This document shows positions 23,023-35,894 of a stretch of 64,000 nt of DNA, piece after piece. Within the stretch, counting starts at the first letter, position 1; each line of letters opens with the position of its first letter. The translations under genes and the position numbers were made by a program. The DNA is from Paguma larvata (lineage: Eukaryota > Chordata > Mammalia > Carnivora > Viverridae). The notes beneath the pieces were generated by a model. The model made no database searches. It saw only the letters and a program-made list of their open reading frames with translations, and was not told where the DNA came from. Location of the stretch: positions 69,909,312-69,973,311 of the forward strand of contig CM057826.1 of the NCBI GenBank assembly GCA_030068075.1. Reading direction: 5' to 3'.

Positions 23023-23499
23023 AATGCTGTCTGCATTCCCTTCTGAGGTTGTATATGTGAAATATCCTGTGCATTGTTCAGTCAACCACACTGGGTATAT
23101 TATCTTCCTGTAAATATGTATAGTCTTCTGGTTTAGAAATTCACTCAGTTCACTCTGAAGAAATGAAAAGGTGATTTTTTTTCTTACCTCTGATAAAACG
23201 GTCACATCCTGTCATAGGAATATCTAATATGAACAATATTTCGAATATTTCTTGGCCTGCCATCGCTTCCATTCTGCCTGCTTATGATTAAATTCCAGAG
23301 TATTGGTTTTAATTTTCAGAATTTTGTGAATTACGTTCTGTCTGGTGCAGCTCTTCTCAGAATTGAATGTGTAGCCAGACTAGAATTCTCTATTTTCTCT
23401 AACATATATACTCTCTCTCTCTTTTTCTTCTTAAATTTCAAATTTCAGCCACATTTCATTACTTGATTGCTGCCTTTAAATCTTCCATCATTTAATTAT
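23023..23499. other. Unassigned sequence
   Basis: AT-rich; a CT run at 23412-23424. No gene or repeat recognised. Confidence 0.35.
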
Positions 23500-24088
23500 T
23501 GTCTAGGTCTTCTCAAGTTGCTATAACAAAATACTATAGACTAGATAGCTTACAAACAACAAAAGCTTATTTCTCACAGCCTGGAGGCTAGGAAATCTAA
23601 GATTTAGGAGCCAAAGTAGTCATATTTCAGTGAGCATTTCCTTCCTGGTTCATAGCTGGCACCTTCTTGCTTTTGTACTCACATGAAAGGTCTAAGGAGC
23701 TCTGTGGAACTTCATTTTTTTTTTTTATTTTTATTTTTTAGAGAGAGGGAGCAAGCGCATGAATGAAGGAGGGGTGGAAGGACAGGGAGAGAGAGGGTGA
23801 GAGAGAGAATATCTTAAATGGCTGCACACTCAACGTGGAGCTGGATGTGGGGCTCAATCCCATGATCCTGGGATCATGACCTGAGCCAAAATCAAAAGTC
23901 AGACAACCGACTGAGTTACCCACGTGCCCCTAGAAATTCTTTTATGGAGACTAAGATCAACTCAGGAGGGCTCCACCCTTATGGCCTAAGGACTTCCCAA
24001 AAGCCCCGCCTCCTAATATCATCTTTAGGGATTAGAATTTCAACACATGAATTTGGGGAGAGGGGACACAAATATTCAAACCACAGCA
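23500..24088 (-). mobile_element. MaLR-type LTR, antisense, split by a SINE
   Basis: The plus strand reads GCTATAACAAAATACTATAG, AGCTTACAAACAACA, TTATTTCTCACAG…GGAGGC, then after the SINE GGGCTCCACCCTTATGG, CCGCCTCCTAATATCATC and ATTTCAACACATGAATTTGG. This is the reverse complement of the same kind of LTR as at 20829-21188. The SINE at 23715-23930 separates the two halves. Confidence 0.85.
23715..23930 (-). mobile_element. SINEC element inside the antisense LTR
   Basis: T-rich tail, GAGAGAGGGAG block, GGATCATGACCTGAGCC and head ending CCCACGTGCCCC. The variant GATCCTGGGATCATGACC suggests an older SINEC subfamily than the Fc-like copies. Confidence 0.93.
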
Positions 24089-26034
24089 ATTATTATGCTT
24101 ATGTTTCAAATGGTAGAAGAAGGAAGCATATTGCAAGGTTCAATCAGAAATAAGTTACACATCATGTTTAAGATATAACCTCATTGCATCAAAATCTTTA
24201 CATAAAATTATTAGTTATATTTATATCAAATATTAGTTGACTTTAATCTTGCCTTCCTAGAAATTTGATACAAATGGGACATGATGGAGTAGCTACTGTC
24301 TCTTGAGTGAACTGATACTTATTTTTTTTTCTTTGCAGGTAATAGACATGTTCAAAAATTATTCTACTAACCTTAAATTACTCTTAAACTAATGGATTTA
24401 ATATATATTTTTCTGTTGTCAGTACTGATGACGGTGTTTCTCCCCAGTGGAAGTCATTTTTTACAGTAGGGCTGACCCAGTATTTTTTTTTTTACTTTAT
24501 CACTTTCCACTTCCATAGCTTATTCAATAAGTATTACAGGCACTACTTCGTAGTTTCAGACCAAAGCAGCTCCACCAAAATAGTTAAATTGTTAAATTAC
24601 TTATTCTCAGTCATTGCCTCTGCAGGCTTCCTGCTCTCCAAGTGTTTGCAATTTCACCGAAATGACTAGAAAAAACAGCCATGTGATCACTGTGGAATTT
24701 ATAAAAGGAGCTTAAAACACCTGCCACATGCTCATCTTAGCCATTAGCAGGCCATATCCTCGCTACATGTCTTGCCTCAGGTGGTCCTCAGATGTTGATA
24801 AAACATCCTCTGAAGGAGAATTCTTGAGTTGTGATGAAAGCCGGAAGTTTTGACCCTGTTCGTGTGACCAGGTAATTTTCTTTTTATTATTATTTAGAGG
24901 CGCAGTATTTGGAAGTATTTTGGTCAATAGAGCAAGTTTAGAGTATCTGCGAGAAATTGTTCACAATTTTTCACAGATTATGTAGGAAATAAAAGCATGT
25001 ACTCATACTTTACTCAGTTCACATGATTTTATCCTGGTCCTCAAAGCATAGAAAAGCTATCAAAATTGCAAAACGATCACATTTTATTGGTAACTTTGAA
25101 CGTGGCAAAATTTGAAATGGGAATATTGGTAGAAACAATGATAATGATTCTTGGCAGTAATTCTAATTGCTGAAATTTAAAATGGACAAGTATCTGAACA
25201 GTGAGAGATCTTCACTGTAAAAATTATAATAAAAATATTCCTTCTTCATTGTGAAATTTATGATAAAAATTTTCTTCATTAAGTAAATACAGTAATAGTA
25301 AATGAAATGGAAAATGGAAAAAAGGGAAATGTTTTTACTCTGTGGTTTATAAGTTTGCACAAAAAAATAACTTAATTGAGAACATATTTTCTAAATAAAC
25401 TAGAAATTCTGATTAAAATATTTTACCATTAATGGGAAGCTACATGAACTTAAGGTAAACAGGAAAGATCAAAATATCCACTACATAGAAGTAAAATATA
25501 AAATTATCTTGTATCTTCAGCTTCACATATGTAATTGTGATTAGAAGTTAGAGAATAATTATCCGAACGAGGGTGCATGCGAATCGGCTTTCTTATTGTC
25601 AAAGAGACAAACTGAAACTCCTGGTTGTTCTACCTGATTTTGTTTTAATTACTTAGTTGTGTAGTTTGTGGCAAAACGCATTACTGTCTTGGTTACAGGT
25701 TACTAATCTTTAAAATGAAATTTTTACCACGTCTTTCAGTAAGCTTTATTTATTTCAATTCTGTCATGAATTTCATTTACTGTTCTCTTTGGTTTACTCG
25801 TCCCCTGTCTTTAGCTGCATCATTCATTTATTCTGTTCAGTTGAAGGTACTTAGATAATGCCTTTCCATGAGGAAGGATACCACCTGGGATAATGTAAAG
25901 AATTGGAGCATTTAAAACTCAGAGATGGAGTGGGGAAGAAAGTAGGAATACCTGAGCTTTGAGGAAGCTCTTAGGATGTGAATGCCTTTTAGTAGAGGCC
26001 ATCCTAGGTAAACATTTTTATTCTATTGTAAAAC
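24089..26034. other. AT-rich sequence with a promoter-like spot
   Basis: No repeat recognised over 1.9 kb. TATAAAAGG at 24700-24708 lies about 170 bases before a CAGGTAATTT donor-like site (about 24870); the frame between them is short (about 27 codons from the ATG near 24766) and unknown. I annotate it as nothing certain. Confidence 0.3.
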
Positions 26035-26043
26035 AAAAGCCTT

Positions 26044-26240
26044 AAATTTTTAGTTCTTTTTATTGTTTATTTATTTTTGAGAAAGAGAGAGACAAAGTGT
26101 GAGTGGGGGAGGAGCAGAGAGAGGAAGACACAGAATCTGAGGCAAGCTCCAGGCTCTGAGCTGGCTTGAACCCATGAACTGCAAGATCATGACCTGAGTG
26201 GAAGTTGGACACTTAACCAACTGGGCTACCCAGGCACTCC
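26044..26240 (-). mobile_element. SINEC element, antisense, left of a head-to-head pair
   Basis: T-rich tail near 26057, GAGAAAGAGAGAGAC block, head ending GGCTACCCAGGCACTCC. AAAAGCCTT at 26035-26043 and 26245-26253 is its probable target duplication. Its head faces that of the next SINE. Confidence 0.93.
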
Positions 26241-26256
26241 AATAAAAAGCCTTTTA

Positions 26257-26462
26257 GGGGCACCTGGGTGGCTCAGTCAGTTAAGTTTCCGACTTCAGCT
26301 CAGGTCATGGTCTCACAGTTTGTGAGTTCCTCCTCTGTGTCGGGCTCTGGGCTGAGAACTCGGAGTCTGGAGCCTGCTTTGGATTTTCTGTGTCTCCCTC
26401 TCTCTCTGCTCCTACCCTGCTTGTGTTCTCTGTCTCTCAGAAATGAATACATATTTTTTTTT
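26257..26462 (+). mobile_element. SINEC element, right of a head-to-head pair
   Basis: GGGGCACCTGGGTGGCTCAG head to a T/A-rich tail. The flanks are identical over AAAAAGCCTTTTA (26244-26256 and 26463-26475), a perfect 13-bp duplication. It used the same AAAAGCCTT target as its neighbour. Confidence 0.96.
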
Positions 26463-26599
26463 AAAAAGCCTTTTAAAACACCATTTTTGTGTTCCTGCTG
26501 AAAAATTGATACCTGTTCCTTATAAGTCATTAAGTGAAGAAAAATGGAATACATAGATACATTTTTTATGTTTACTCACAAAATAAGGGCAATTACCAG

Positions 26600-26670
26600 T
26601 TTTAGTCCTTTCTATGTGCCGAGAAATATATTGAATGTTTTCATATAAATAATGCAATTAAGAAAAGAAC
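26600..26670 (+). mobile_element. Possible MIR fragment
   Basis: TTTCTATGTGCCGAGAAATA followed by TTTTCATATAAATAATGCAAT is in the order of the MIR segment (CTATGTGCCAGGC … CATTTAATC). It is short and diverged; weak support. Confidence 0.35.
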
Positions 26671-26714
26671 CTTTTCCTTTTTTTGCTGTTTTTCCAATTG
26701 ATTACATAGAAAAT

Positions 26715-27935
26715 ATTGAAATAATAATTTTAAATTGTAATTGTGGTAAAATACACCATAAGATTTACCATCTTAATTATGATAACGGTACAGTTCAGCA
26801 GTGCAAAGTATAGTCACATTGCTGTGCAACCAATGTCCAGAACTCCTTTCATCTTGTAAAAGTGAAACCTTATGCCCATTAAACAGCTCTCTATTCCCAT
26901 TTCCCCCCAGCCACTGACAATCAAAATTCATATTTTTGTGTCCGTACATGTGACAACTCTAGGTACCTACACCTAGATATCAAGGATAGCAAGACTAAGA
27001 TATCAAGGCAAACCATACAGTATTTTTTGGTGGGGCAATGGGCTTATTTTCATTTACCATAATGTCTTCAAAGTTCATCCCTGTTGTAGCATGTGTCAGA
27101 AAGCCGATGGAAAATTTCCTTTCTTTTCAAATCTGAATAACATTCAGATAACAATAACAATAATAACAATAATAAATTATATGTATTTATCACATTTTGT
27201 TTATCTGTTAATTAAGTAACGGATACTTCAGTAGCTTCTACATTTTGGTGATAATACTGAATGTATTATTATTGGTAAATAATACTGCTATGAGTATGGG
27301 TGCACAAATATCTCTTCAAGACCCTGCTTTCAATTCTTTGGGTATCTCTCCAGATGTGGAATTCTGGGATCATATGATAATTCTCTTTTAAGTTTTGGAG
27401 AGAAGCACCATACTATTTTCCGTAATAGTTTACACCATTTGTACATTCCCACCAACGGTGCATGGAGTTCTAATTTTTCCACATCCTTATCAACCCTTGT
27501 GATTTTCTGGTTTTTGTTGTTGTTTGTTTCTGGTGTTCTGCGTAGTAATTATCTTAATGGGATGAGGTAGCATCTCATTGTGGTTTCAATTTGCATTCTC
27601 CTAAAGATTAGTGATGCTGAACAGCTTTCGGTGTGCTTGTTAGCCCTTTTTATTTTCTTTGCAGAAATATCTATTCAAGTCTTTTGTCCATGTTCAGTCA
27701 GGTTGTTTTCCTTTCCTTTCCTTGAATTGTAGGAGTTCTTATATAGTCTTTATAGTAATCTTATCTGATTTTTCGATTTGCAAATATTTTCTCCCATTCC
27801 ATAGATGGCTTTTTCACTCTGTCGATTGTGTCCCTTATTTTCAGTTTTCATATAGCTTAATTTTACCTATATTTATTAAACCAAGTCATTTAGGTTGTTT
27901 CTTATTTGAGTTGTGCTAGGAATACTAGATTTAGT
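26715..27935 (-). mobile_element. Old L1 (L1M-type) 3' portion, antisense
   Basis: The plus strand follows the antisense of old mammalian L1 3' ends: GTGGTAAAATACACCATAAG, GTACAGTTCAGCAGTGC, GTGCAACCAATGTCCAG, ATGTCTTCAAAGTTCATCC, then ORF2 antisense text to about 27935. Many small gaps and an inserted (AAC/AAT)n run at about 27140-27175 show its age. Short plus-strand frames in it are not genes. Confidence 0.88.
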
Positions 27936-29769
27936 GTGTATGATTCTTGCTAGCCCTTTAAGAGCAAAGACTGATTCCATGAGAGGTTTTGTGTTATAAA
28001 TATAGCAGCTAATTTAAACAATATATATCTAAAACATAAGCTCAAAGAAAGCTGGGGCCATTCTTAGTTACAAAAAATGAGTTTGCTGAATTAATTAATG
28101 AATAGAAGAACGGTAAGACTATACATAGGCAAAGACTACCTTGCCCGTTTATCTGGTTCACTCCTATGATATTTACCCTCCAAGTAAAAGCTTGTAAGCT
28201 AGATTTGATTTTCTCAGCTGTGCACCTGGTCAGCATGAAATCAGATCATTCAAACTTTCTTTTTTAGACTAAATCTATGTTTATACATTTACTCAGTGAA
28301 TAATTTGACTATTAAGAAATTTTGCTACCTTTGATTAATCAAACCTTTACTTGCTAAAAAGTGGTTCACTAAATTCTAAATGTTATAGTATCTTTTAAAA
28401 TATCTTATTCACTACATATTTAAATAAATTATAATTGCTTGAAGAACAGTGATACCTTGTCTTTGTCAGAGTGAATAGTCAACAGAGAGATCCTTGGGTT
28501 AAATGAAGACTAATATTCACATAAATGAAGTATAATTGGCAACAATTTTTCATCCTGCTAATTCCTTCCATAGCAATTTCAGACACTGAAATGTGACAAC
28601 TTGGCTTTACAGTGTTCAAGTTTTCTTTTAATCTCTGTGACAATCGCTAGTCTGACTTGTAATGACATCCTATAGACCTTTTAGTATGAGCTGTAAATCA
28701 TTTTGTGAAGCCCATTTACTCAAGTGACCTCCTTTCTGGAAGACTTTGATTTTGTTCTCTTCTAACTATAATAAAACAAAATTTTATACTAAATAACATT
28801 TTACTAGTCCAATAGCATTTTAATTCTTTTATAAATTCACCTAGGGAGAATGTGACAATGTTGGAGATTCAAAGCAAAATAGCAACAAACTATTGTGATT
28901 TGCAATTAAGGAGGGAGAACATGATTGAAGTGACAAGAGGACCATTAGTTAGATCTAGTATTTTTTCCCATTAGGCTAGTACTAACACTAAGTAAACTGC
29001 TGATGAAGTGTTATTGTTTAGAATATAATTAATAAAGAATAGTCCTGTTCTCTATATCAATAAATCATGTTAACTGGCATAGCTTTGGGAGATGGAAAAC
29101 AAACAACTCTTAAAAACAAACATAGTTTTAATGAGCTGTGTTGAATAAGTGTAATCAAATTTTCTGTCACATCTAATCCAACTCTACCTGGGTGTAAGGG
29201 ATCTGAGCATAATTGATGAATATTTGTGGTAAATTTTAAGACATAATTTCTTACAAATATGGAGAATTTTTTACTTACATATGCTTTATGTATATTACCA
29301 AAGAGCTGAAAAATATTAAGTGTGTTGGTCTGGGCCCTCTGAGGAGTGGATGAGAATTAATGTTCAAGAAATTAATTAGGAAATATTCTTCTGAGAGAAA
29401 ATGGAAGAAGCCATTTGAGGCTGACAGAGTTGTCAGGTGCCAAGTATGACTTAGGGTGGAAGGAAGAGGAGGATAGGAAGATTATGTGGAACCATCGGAG
29501 ACTCTAGTGCAAAGCTGAGAAGTATTCACCAAGACTGTCAAAGAGAACTCAAGCCAAAGCTGTACATCAGAGGATTCCTGTGTCCTTCAGAAATGGGCCG
29601 GCATTAGTATTCTTGCCACCTTCAGTCAGTGTTTGGGAGCAGTCCATGGGAAACATAATCTTGATAGAAATATAGCAATGGATTTCCAAGTGCAGCAGCT
29701 GGATCCTCGAGTTAATTATGTTTCCTGCAGCAGGAGGTCTGAGAGGCATTTTCATTGTAAACATTTAAA
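27936..29769. other. Unassigned sequence, partly complex
   Basis: No recognised gene. 28520-28740 is comparatively complex and may be a conserved non-coding element. 29330-29760 is GC-richer and could be an unrecognised LTR or old repeat; a short minus frame there resembles nothing known to me. Confidence 0.35.
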
Positions 29770-29782
29770 AATAGGGTATTGA

Positions 29783-29990
29783 GGGGCTCCTGGGTGGCTC
29801 AGTTGGCTGGTTGAGCATCCGACTTTGATTTCAGCTCAGGTCATGACCCTAGGGTCATGGGATTGAGCCCACCATCCAGCTTCACATTGAGCGTGGAGCT
29901 TGCTTAAGATTCTCTCTCTCCCTCTGCCTCTCTCCCCGACTTGGATATATTCTCTCTGTTTCTAAAATAAAATAAAATTAAAAATTAAAC
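29783..29990 (+). mobile_element. SINEC element with 13-bp duplication
   Basis: GGGGCTCCTGGGTGGCTCAG head, GGTCATGGGATTGAGCCC box of an older subfamily, AAAATAAAATAAAATT tail. Flanks are identical over AATAGGGTATTGA (29770-29782 and 29991-30003). Confidence 0.97.
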
Positions 29991-30003
29991 AATAGGGTAT
30001 TGA

Positions 30004-31181
30004 TTATATATGATCTACATCCATATAATAGACCAATTAGTAGTAAAATAAAAATTGGGTGACTCTACATGTATTATGGATAAAAAATGTATTTATTGAT
30101 GAGAGAAACAGATTTGGGAACAAATTTAGAATGTTACTTCCTCTTAACAAAAAGAACACTCCTCAAAAATATCTATGCTTATACTTGTATATGCATAAAT
30201 GGTTTCTGGAGGAACAAATATCAAGTCAATTACCTCGGTATTTCCAGGAGAATGGGAGTGAGAATTGGGATATTTACATACTTGTGAGAATACATGTTTT
30301 TAGTCTAACCTGACTCCTGCTGTCTTTAAAGAAGGCATACTGCTCTTACGTATTATAGCAACAAATAGAATTAATTTGTATCTTGCAATGTTTCTGAGAC
30401 TTATTACTACTGTAATGTTACTTCATCATTTCTTGTTGTTTTCTTTTGTTAGTGTGAATAAAATGTCTTCTTAGGACCTTAATCCTAAACTTACCTTGGG
30501 TCATCTTTTTTTATTTATGCATTTAGTTAATGATTGTCTCCCTTTCTTCAGGACTCATGAGAAAAAGGAATTGTATAAAAATGAGAAATATTTTATCTCA
30601 GTTAAGTTACTCTATTCTACCTCTGTCTTTTATGTCTCTCAAATATAATGAGACATTTGGATACTTAAAATCCGGACTACTTTCTCTCCCACTATTAGCA
30701 AATGAAACGCTTGGAACTCTTTTCTTTGGTTTTTCTTCCATACATACATTTTCTTGTGTTTTCTAATATAAATAAGTACTTTACTTCCAACACATTATTA
30801 GAATTTTCCTTACATTATTAGTCTTCTATTTCAAAAGTCTTCATGAACTACCTACATAATATATCCTCATACTATCTCATTATTTAATGGTATATAATGT
30901 TTTATTGTATTATCAATTGTAAGACCCACCATTACTTTAAGTACTCACCTCTCATTAAATTATAACACAATGCTCCCATTCACTAGGTTTGTTTTAGTTT
31001 TGTAAACCCTGAGAAAAACATTTTTAGAACTGTTTATATAAAGATATTTATCATCTCTCACTTTTATATATGTAACATACATATATATATAACATGTAAC
31101 ATATATGTATATGTAATATATGTATTTTTGTAAATATAGTTTAAAGTATCACTATAAATTCTTCATTTTCTAAATGAATTA
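30004..31181. other. AT-rich sequence, nothing recognised
   Basis: Contains short chance frames and a TA/TG-rich run at 31064-31124. No repeat family identified. Confidence 0.35.
31064..31124. repeat. ATATGTAACATA-type AT repeat
   Basis: Imperfect TATATATGTAACATAC units in direct and inverted order, able to fold back. Confidence 0.7.
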
Positions 31182-31190
31182 CTGTGAATA

Positions 31191-31399
31191 TTCTTTTTAT
31201 GTTTATTTATTTTTGAGAGAGATGGAGAGGGAGCAAGCGAGTGGGGCGGGACTGAGAGAGAGGGAGACAAAGGTTCTGAAGTGGGCTCTGCATTGAGAGC
31301 AAGTCTGAGGTGGGGCTCAAACTCCTCCTTCAAACTGTGACATCATGACCTGATGTCCTAAAGTCAAATCCTCAACTGACTGAGCCACCCAGGTGCCCC
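31191..31399 (-). mobile_element. SINEC element, antisense
   Basis: Tail TTTATTTATTTTTGAGAGAG, head ending GAGCCACCCAGGTGCCCC. CTGTGAATA occurs at 31182-31190 and 31402-31410 as a probable target duplication. Confidence 0.94.
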
Positions 31400-31410
31400 T
31401 GCTGTGAATA

Positions 31411-33993
31411 CTTTTAACACAGAGTCATGGACTGTTTAAATTTTGCACACAATCCCATGATCCCATGTGGAACTAAGAGTGCTATTGATGCAGATATCTC
31501 AAAAGGAGTCCATTGTTGTACTTTGTGAGATGGCACTTTACTGTCAGAGCAAAAGTCTGTTTCTCTTCAGCCCCATTATATTTTTCTAGTTTGAGATTTG
31601 GAAAGGATTTAGCCAATTTCTCTGATTATACTTCAGCTGAGGGTGTTCAGGAAACTTCATGCACAATTATTACAACCCTTCTCCCAGATCATCCATGAAT
31701 CTCATTGAGCCAGCTATGATCCAGGGTCCACCTTGTTCTGATTTGAAACACAGAATTGTCAGACATGGGGTCATAGGCTCTCATGTAACAGAAGAAAATA
31801 ATACTGCATAAGCCTTCTTCTTCAGGTATCCAATAGAGTCTGAGTTTTCCCTTATGTGTTAGACCCAGAAGCTCATTGGCCCTGAAAAGGTAACTCAGAA
31901 TTTGGAAATGAAAATGAACCAAATGTAATAAAGTTGTCATCTTCCTGGAATCCTTTTTTTTTGTATATTTACATATTTATATTTTATATTTTTAGTTTAT
32001 ATATTCATTAGTTATGTGCCTTCTTTTTGTTGGTTCTAATTTATTATTCCCTTTTCTAGCTTTTATTCTTCATGTAAACAAGACTATTTTCATGTTTTTA
32101 TGAGATAAAATAGATCATAATTAAATCCTTTTCATTTATTAAACTTCAGTATGCCCTATAAATACTATAGAGATTTCAATGACATTTACTCTCATCAATG
32201 AGCTGCTTTCTATCCTGATTTTGATGAACTAATCATTTTGTTGAAGAGAGCAAGCAGAACTCCGAATGGAACTCACCCAAACTCCACCACTTCGATTGTT
32301 GTCTCTGCTCTTGACAACCCAAATTTTAAAATCCTTTGGAATAAATCTTTTAAAATGATACTTCACACTTTTATGTTTCTTTACCACCTACAAATCACAG
32401 TAATGAAACACAAGCTACTTTCCATCTCTTCTTTCATTCCTTCCCCAATCAAAAAACTTCAAACATTCATCCATGCTTGTCTAGCACACAATTGATATCC
32501 AGTTTAGAAAAACACTTTTATTTTTGCAAGTAATAGAAGTTCTTTCAGCCTATTTGGCAAGGTAACAATTGAGTCTGTTTTCTAAACTATACCTGCTACA
32601 TGACTGACTTCTTTGAAATAAACCTCTTAGTTTCAACTCACTGATACTTTCCTTGCAGTGTATACATTACTATGTGATTTGCTTCTCTCATTCCCAACTG
32701 TGCTATTGCGCTCATATTTACCAATGTCAAAGTAACTTGACAGATTGATTGATTGATTGATTCATAAATTCCTGACATTGGTTTTCAGGACATTTTTTCC
32801 TTTTGATTTTCTATTTATTAAGAAGATATTTTTTAATCATTTCATATGGAGATTTTTGTACTTTCTCCTTTATTACTTTCGAACTTTAAACTATAAAAAC
32901 CTTGTTATTTCAAACTTATTAACTCTAAATTTCTATGAAAAAAAAATCCCCTCTGCTTTTCTTTATACCATGTGCTTTATAATCTCCTCATTTCTGTCTG
33001 TTTCATGATAATTTAAGCAAATTCAATCTCTGCAAAGTAAGGATATCTACTATATACCCACTGTAAAGTAAGATCTTGGAATAACAAGTTCAGTAAGCTA
33101 TTTTTTATGCCCCTAGAGCAATCCCATCTATTAAGAGAGAAGATACATAAAACATTATAAAACCACGTGATGTTCTTTAACTGGTACATTTACCAAACTT
33201 AGGGAGAATACCAAAGAAGATATGATAAATCTTTCAGGAGCGGTTGGGGAAACATCATAGGGAAGGAATTAAGAATAGTGCAAACTTTGATATAGACTAA
33301 AAAGAAAAGGAACTATCTTCAATGTATAGCTGTTTTCGAGGCCTAATGGCCCTTAAAGGCTTTAACTAAAAGTGAAGAGGAGGGAAAATAATAATAAAAG
33401 AGCCCAGGACGCCCATTCATGAGGTGGGTGCATTCCCTAGTCTCTGAGGAGAGAAATATTCGAGTGATAAAAACATAATAAACATAATAAGTGTTTTCCT
33501 TTGAAGAAGTAGGAGACTATTTACTTTGCCCATTTATGTTATCATTTTTCAAGTGTTTTCTAAACAGTTTTGCAAAATTGTTTTCAGAACCAATTTATGG
33601 ACTCGAGGAGGAAACTGTTCTCATTGCTTGGTCATATCTTTACCTCAGTAGGTGTTGTTTAAGTTGATATATTTATTTACTAAACACTGTTCCAAATAAA
33701 ATATAGCTATTTCAAGAATTCATGTCTAAAATATAAAAATATTCCTCTACTTAATATAAGCCAAAATATTTTGAAAACTTTGAAGAAATTATCCAAGTGC
33801 AGTTTTAAAGAGGGGGTAGAGAAAGATTATCTGGTTTAAAATCATGTCAGACTGGCAGGATCTTGCATACATTTTGAAAGACTTGCTTAGTTTCCTAATA
33901 TAATATACCCCGTAATCTAGCATCTCTTTTTATTATTTTAGAGCTTTTTTGCCATCACAGTAGAAATAGAAATTGGTTAAAGTACTATTAATA
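31411..33993. other. Unassigned AT-rich sequence
   Basis: 2.6 kb with chance-length frames only. (GATT)n at 32743-32762. The GC-richer part 31500-31940 has no match I know. Confidence 0.35.
32743..32762. repeat. (GATT)n microsatellite
   Basis: Five GATT units. Confidence 0.85.
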
Positions 33994-34085
33994 GGGGTGC
34001 CTTGCTGACTCACTCAGATAAGCATCTGACTCTTGAATTTGGCTCCGGGTATGATCCCAGGGTCATGGGATTGAGCCCCTCATTG

Positions 34086-34136
<51 letters not shown>

Positions 34137-34207
34137 CTCCTGCTGCCTCTCACTCCCATTCATGTCCTCTCTCTCTCTCTCTGAAATAAAAAATAAAATA
34201 AAAAAAT
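33994..34207 (+). mobile_element. SINEC element with expanded (CT)n
   Basis: Head GGGGTGCCTTGCTGACTCAC is diverged; GGTCATGGGATTGAGCCC marks the older subfamily. The CT-rich region has expanded to a pure run at 34088-34134 and the tail is AAATAAAAAATAAAATAAAA. Confidence 0.92.
34088..34134. repeat. (CT)n microsatellite
   Basis: About 23 uninterrupted TC units within the SINE; likely length-variable. Confidence 0.95.
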
Positions 34208-35894
34208 ACCTGTGGGATTTTCCTGAAAGATCTATGGTACTTAAATTCCAGTAGATGGAAGAATCTGTAGAGAGATTTTATGTCAATTCTTAAGTTTTTC
34301 TCTGTGTACTCTTTGACTTGTAGCCATTTGCATATCCTTTTAATGTTATCCGAGCAATCTGTTTTTATTTATTTAGTAATAACAATTTTGAGTGCTTTAA
34401 ATTACAAAAACACATTAGAGGTGAAGTCTTTGCATGTCATTGACATTGATTGCATGGGGTCCCTTTATGAGTAAACCATCGGTCTGTTAGTAACTTACTA
34501 CTTTAAGTTGTTTGATTGAGGTAACAGCATATTCTAAACTACAGTCTTTCCAAAAACATGCATTTTACTAATGATCCAGATTACTTACACCAACATAAAT
34601 TTAAATTTCTTTCATAATCTTAAGAAAATTAATATATTCACTGAAGCTAAAGTATCCTTTACATATGTACCGTTTCTTGAGTAACAAGCAAAGCTAGTGT
34701 TACTGTGTCTACAATCCGAGCGATTTGGTTCCTATATCTGCTGTAACTCTCTTCTGGGTATACAGTGATGTCAGGGTGGAAAAAAGTGAATCCATCTTAA
34801 TAGCTCTTCATTTCTATATCCTTACCAAACTACCTGTCCCCCACACTCATGTCTGCCTTTGATCAGGAGAGGCTTTACTTTTCCCTCTTCTGGTTCCTGC
34901 CGTGACTATCATTTCCTACGCATGAAGCATGCATGAAAACCTAAAAAGAAGCTCTTTATGTCAAGTGTTTGATAATTTTATCTACACCATATGGGAGAAG
35001 AGAAGTCGAAAGAAAGACACACTGACCTATTTATGCACAGACTCACACATCCGTAGGCTTTAGTTTTCCCAACTTAGCTAATTTTGCTCTTCAATGTCTT
35101 GTGAAAGTCTGAGACCTTTCTGGCTGAATTACCAAGGATTCCCATATGTTCTATATATGAGTTTGGTTCACACCAAGACCATTGCATCTGGTCCTGAATT
35201 ACATGTCTTTATACTCTAAAAGAGAATCTAATTTTTCTGTATTTTGGATTATATCCTTATCCTCTTCAATTAATTTGATGTTCAGTAATCTTAGTGCTAA
35301 TCACTCCTTTCCCTTTCCTAACCACATATTCCCTAAGGTGAATGGACAGAGGGTAGAGATGAGTAATGTCGAGATTTGTCCTTCCCCAAGCTATTTGAGC
35401 ATCTGTTTCTTCTGAAAATACCAGTATGCTCTGTACTCGTTTATAATAGAATATAACAATAGTGAATTAAATCATTTTGCAACATTATGGTTTTATTTTT
35501 TAATTCTACTCTTTCTCATATGGAAAAATGAAAATTATAAGGAAGTGACCAGGTTTCTAACTGAATGTTTTGTTTTGAATACTGTTTTTGTTTTCTGTTT
35601 CAACAGTAGCCTTAATAGCTACACTTAAATGTTCTGCCTGATATTACAGTTCAGTTTTTCTTCTTGTCTGCACTTGATGTTTGCAAGCTCTGAGTACTGC
35701 TTTTATTAGTGTCTTTCACTCTTTCTTTTTGAGGCTCATTATAAACTGGAAAGTGACTGTTCACATTAAGGACCTTTGCTTAATTCTACCACAGCAGGGT
35801 TTTTGTTTCTTTTTAAGCCATATCTGAAGTTATTAATACATACTTTCATTAAGTAACATTAACAGCACGATCAGTTGGTTTGCGATTCTTATAC
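34208..35894. other. Unassigned AT-rich sequence
   Basis: No repeat or gene recognised; short frames only. Confidence 0.35.
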
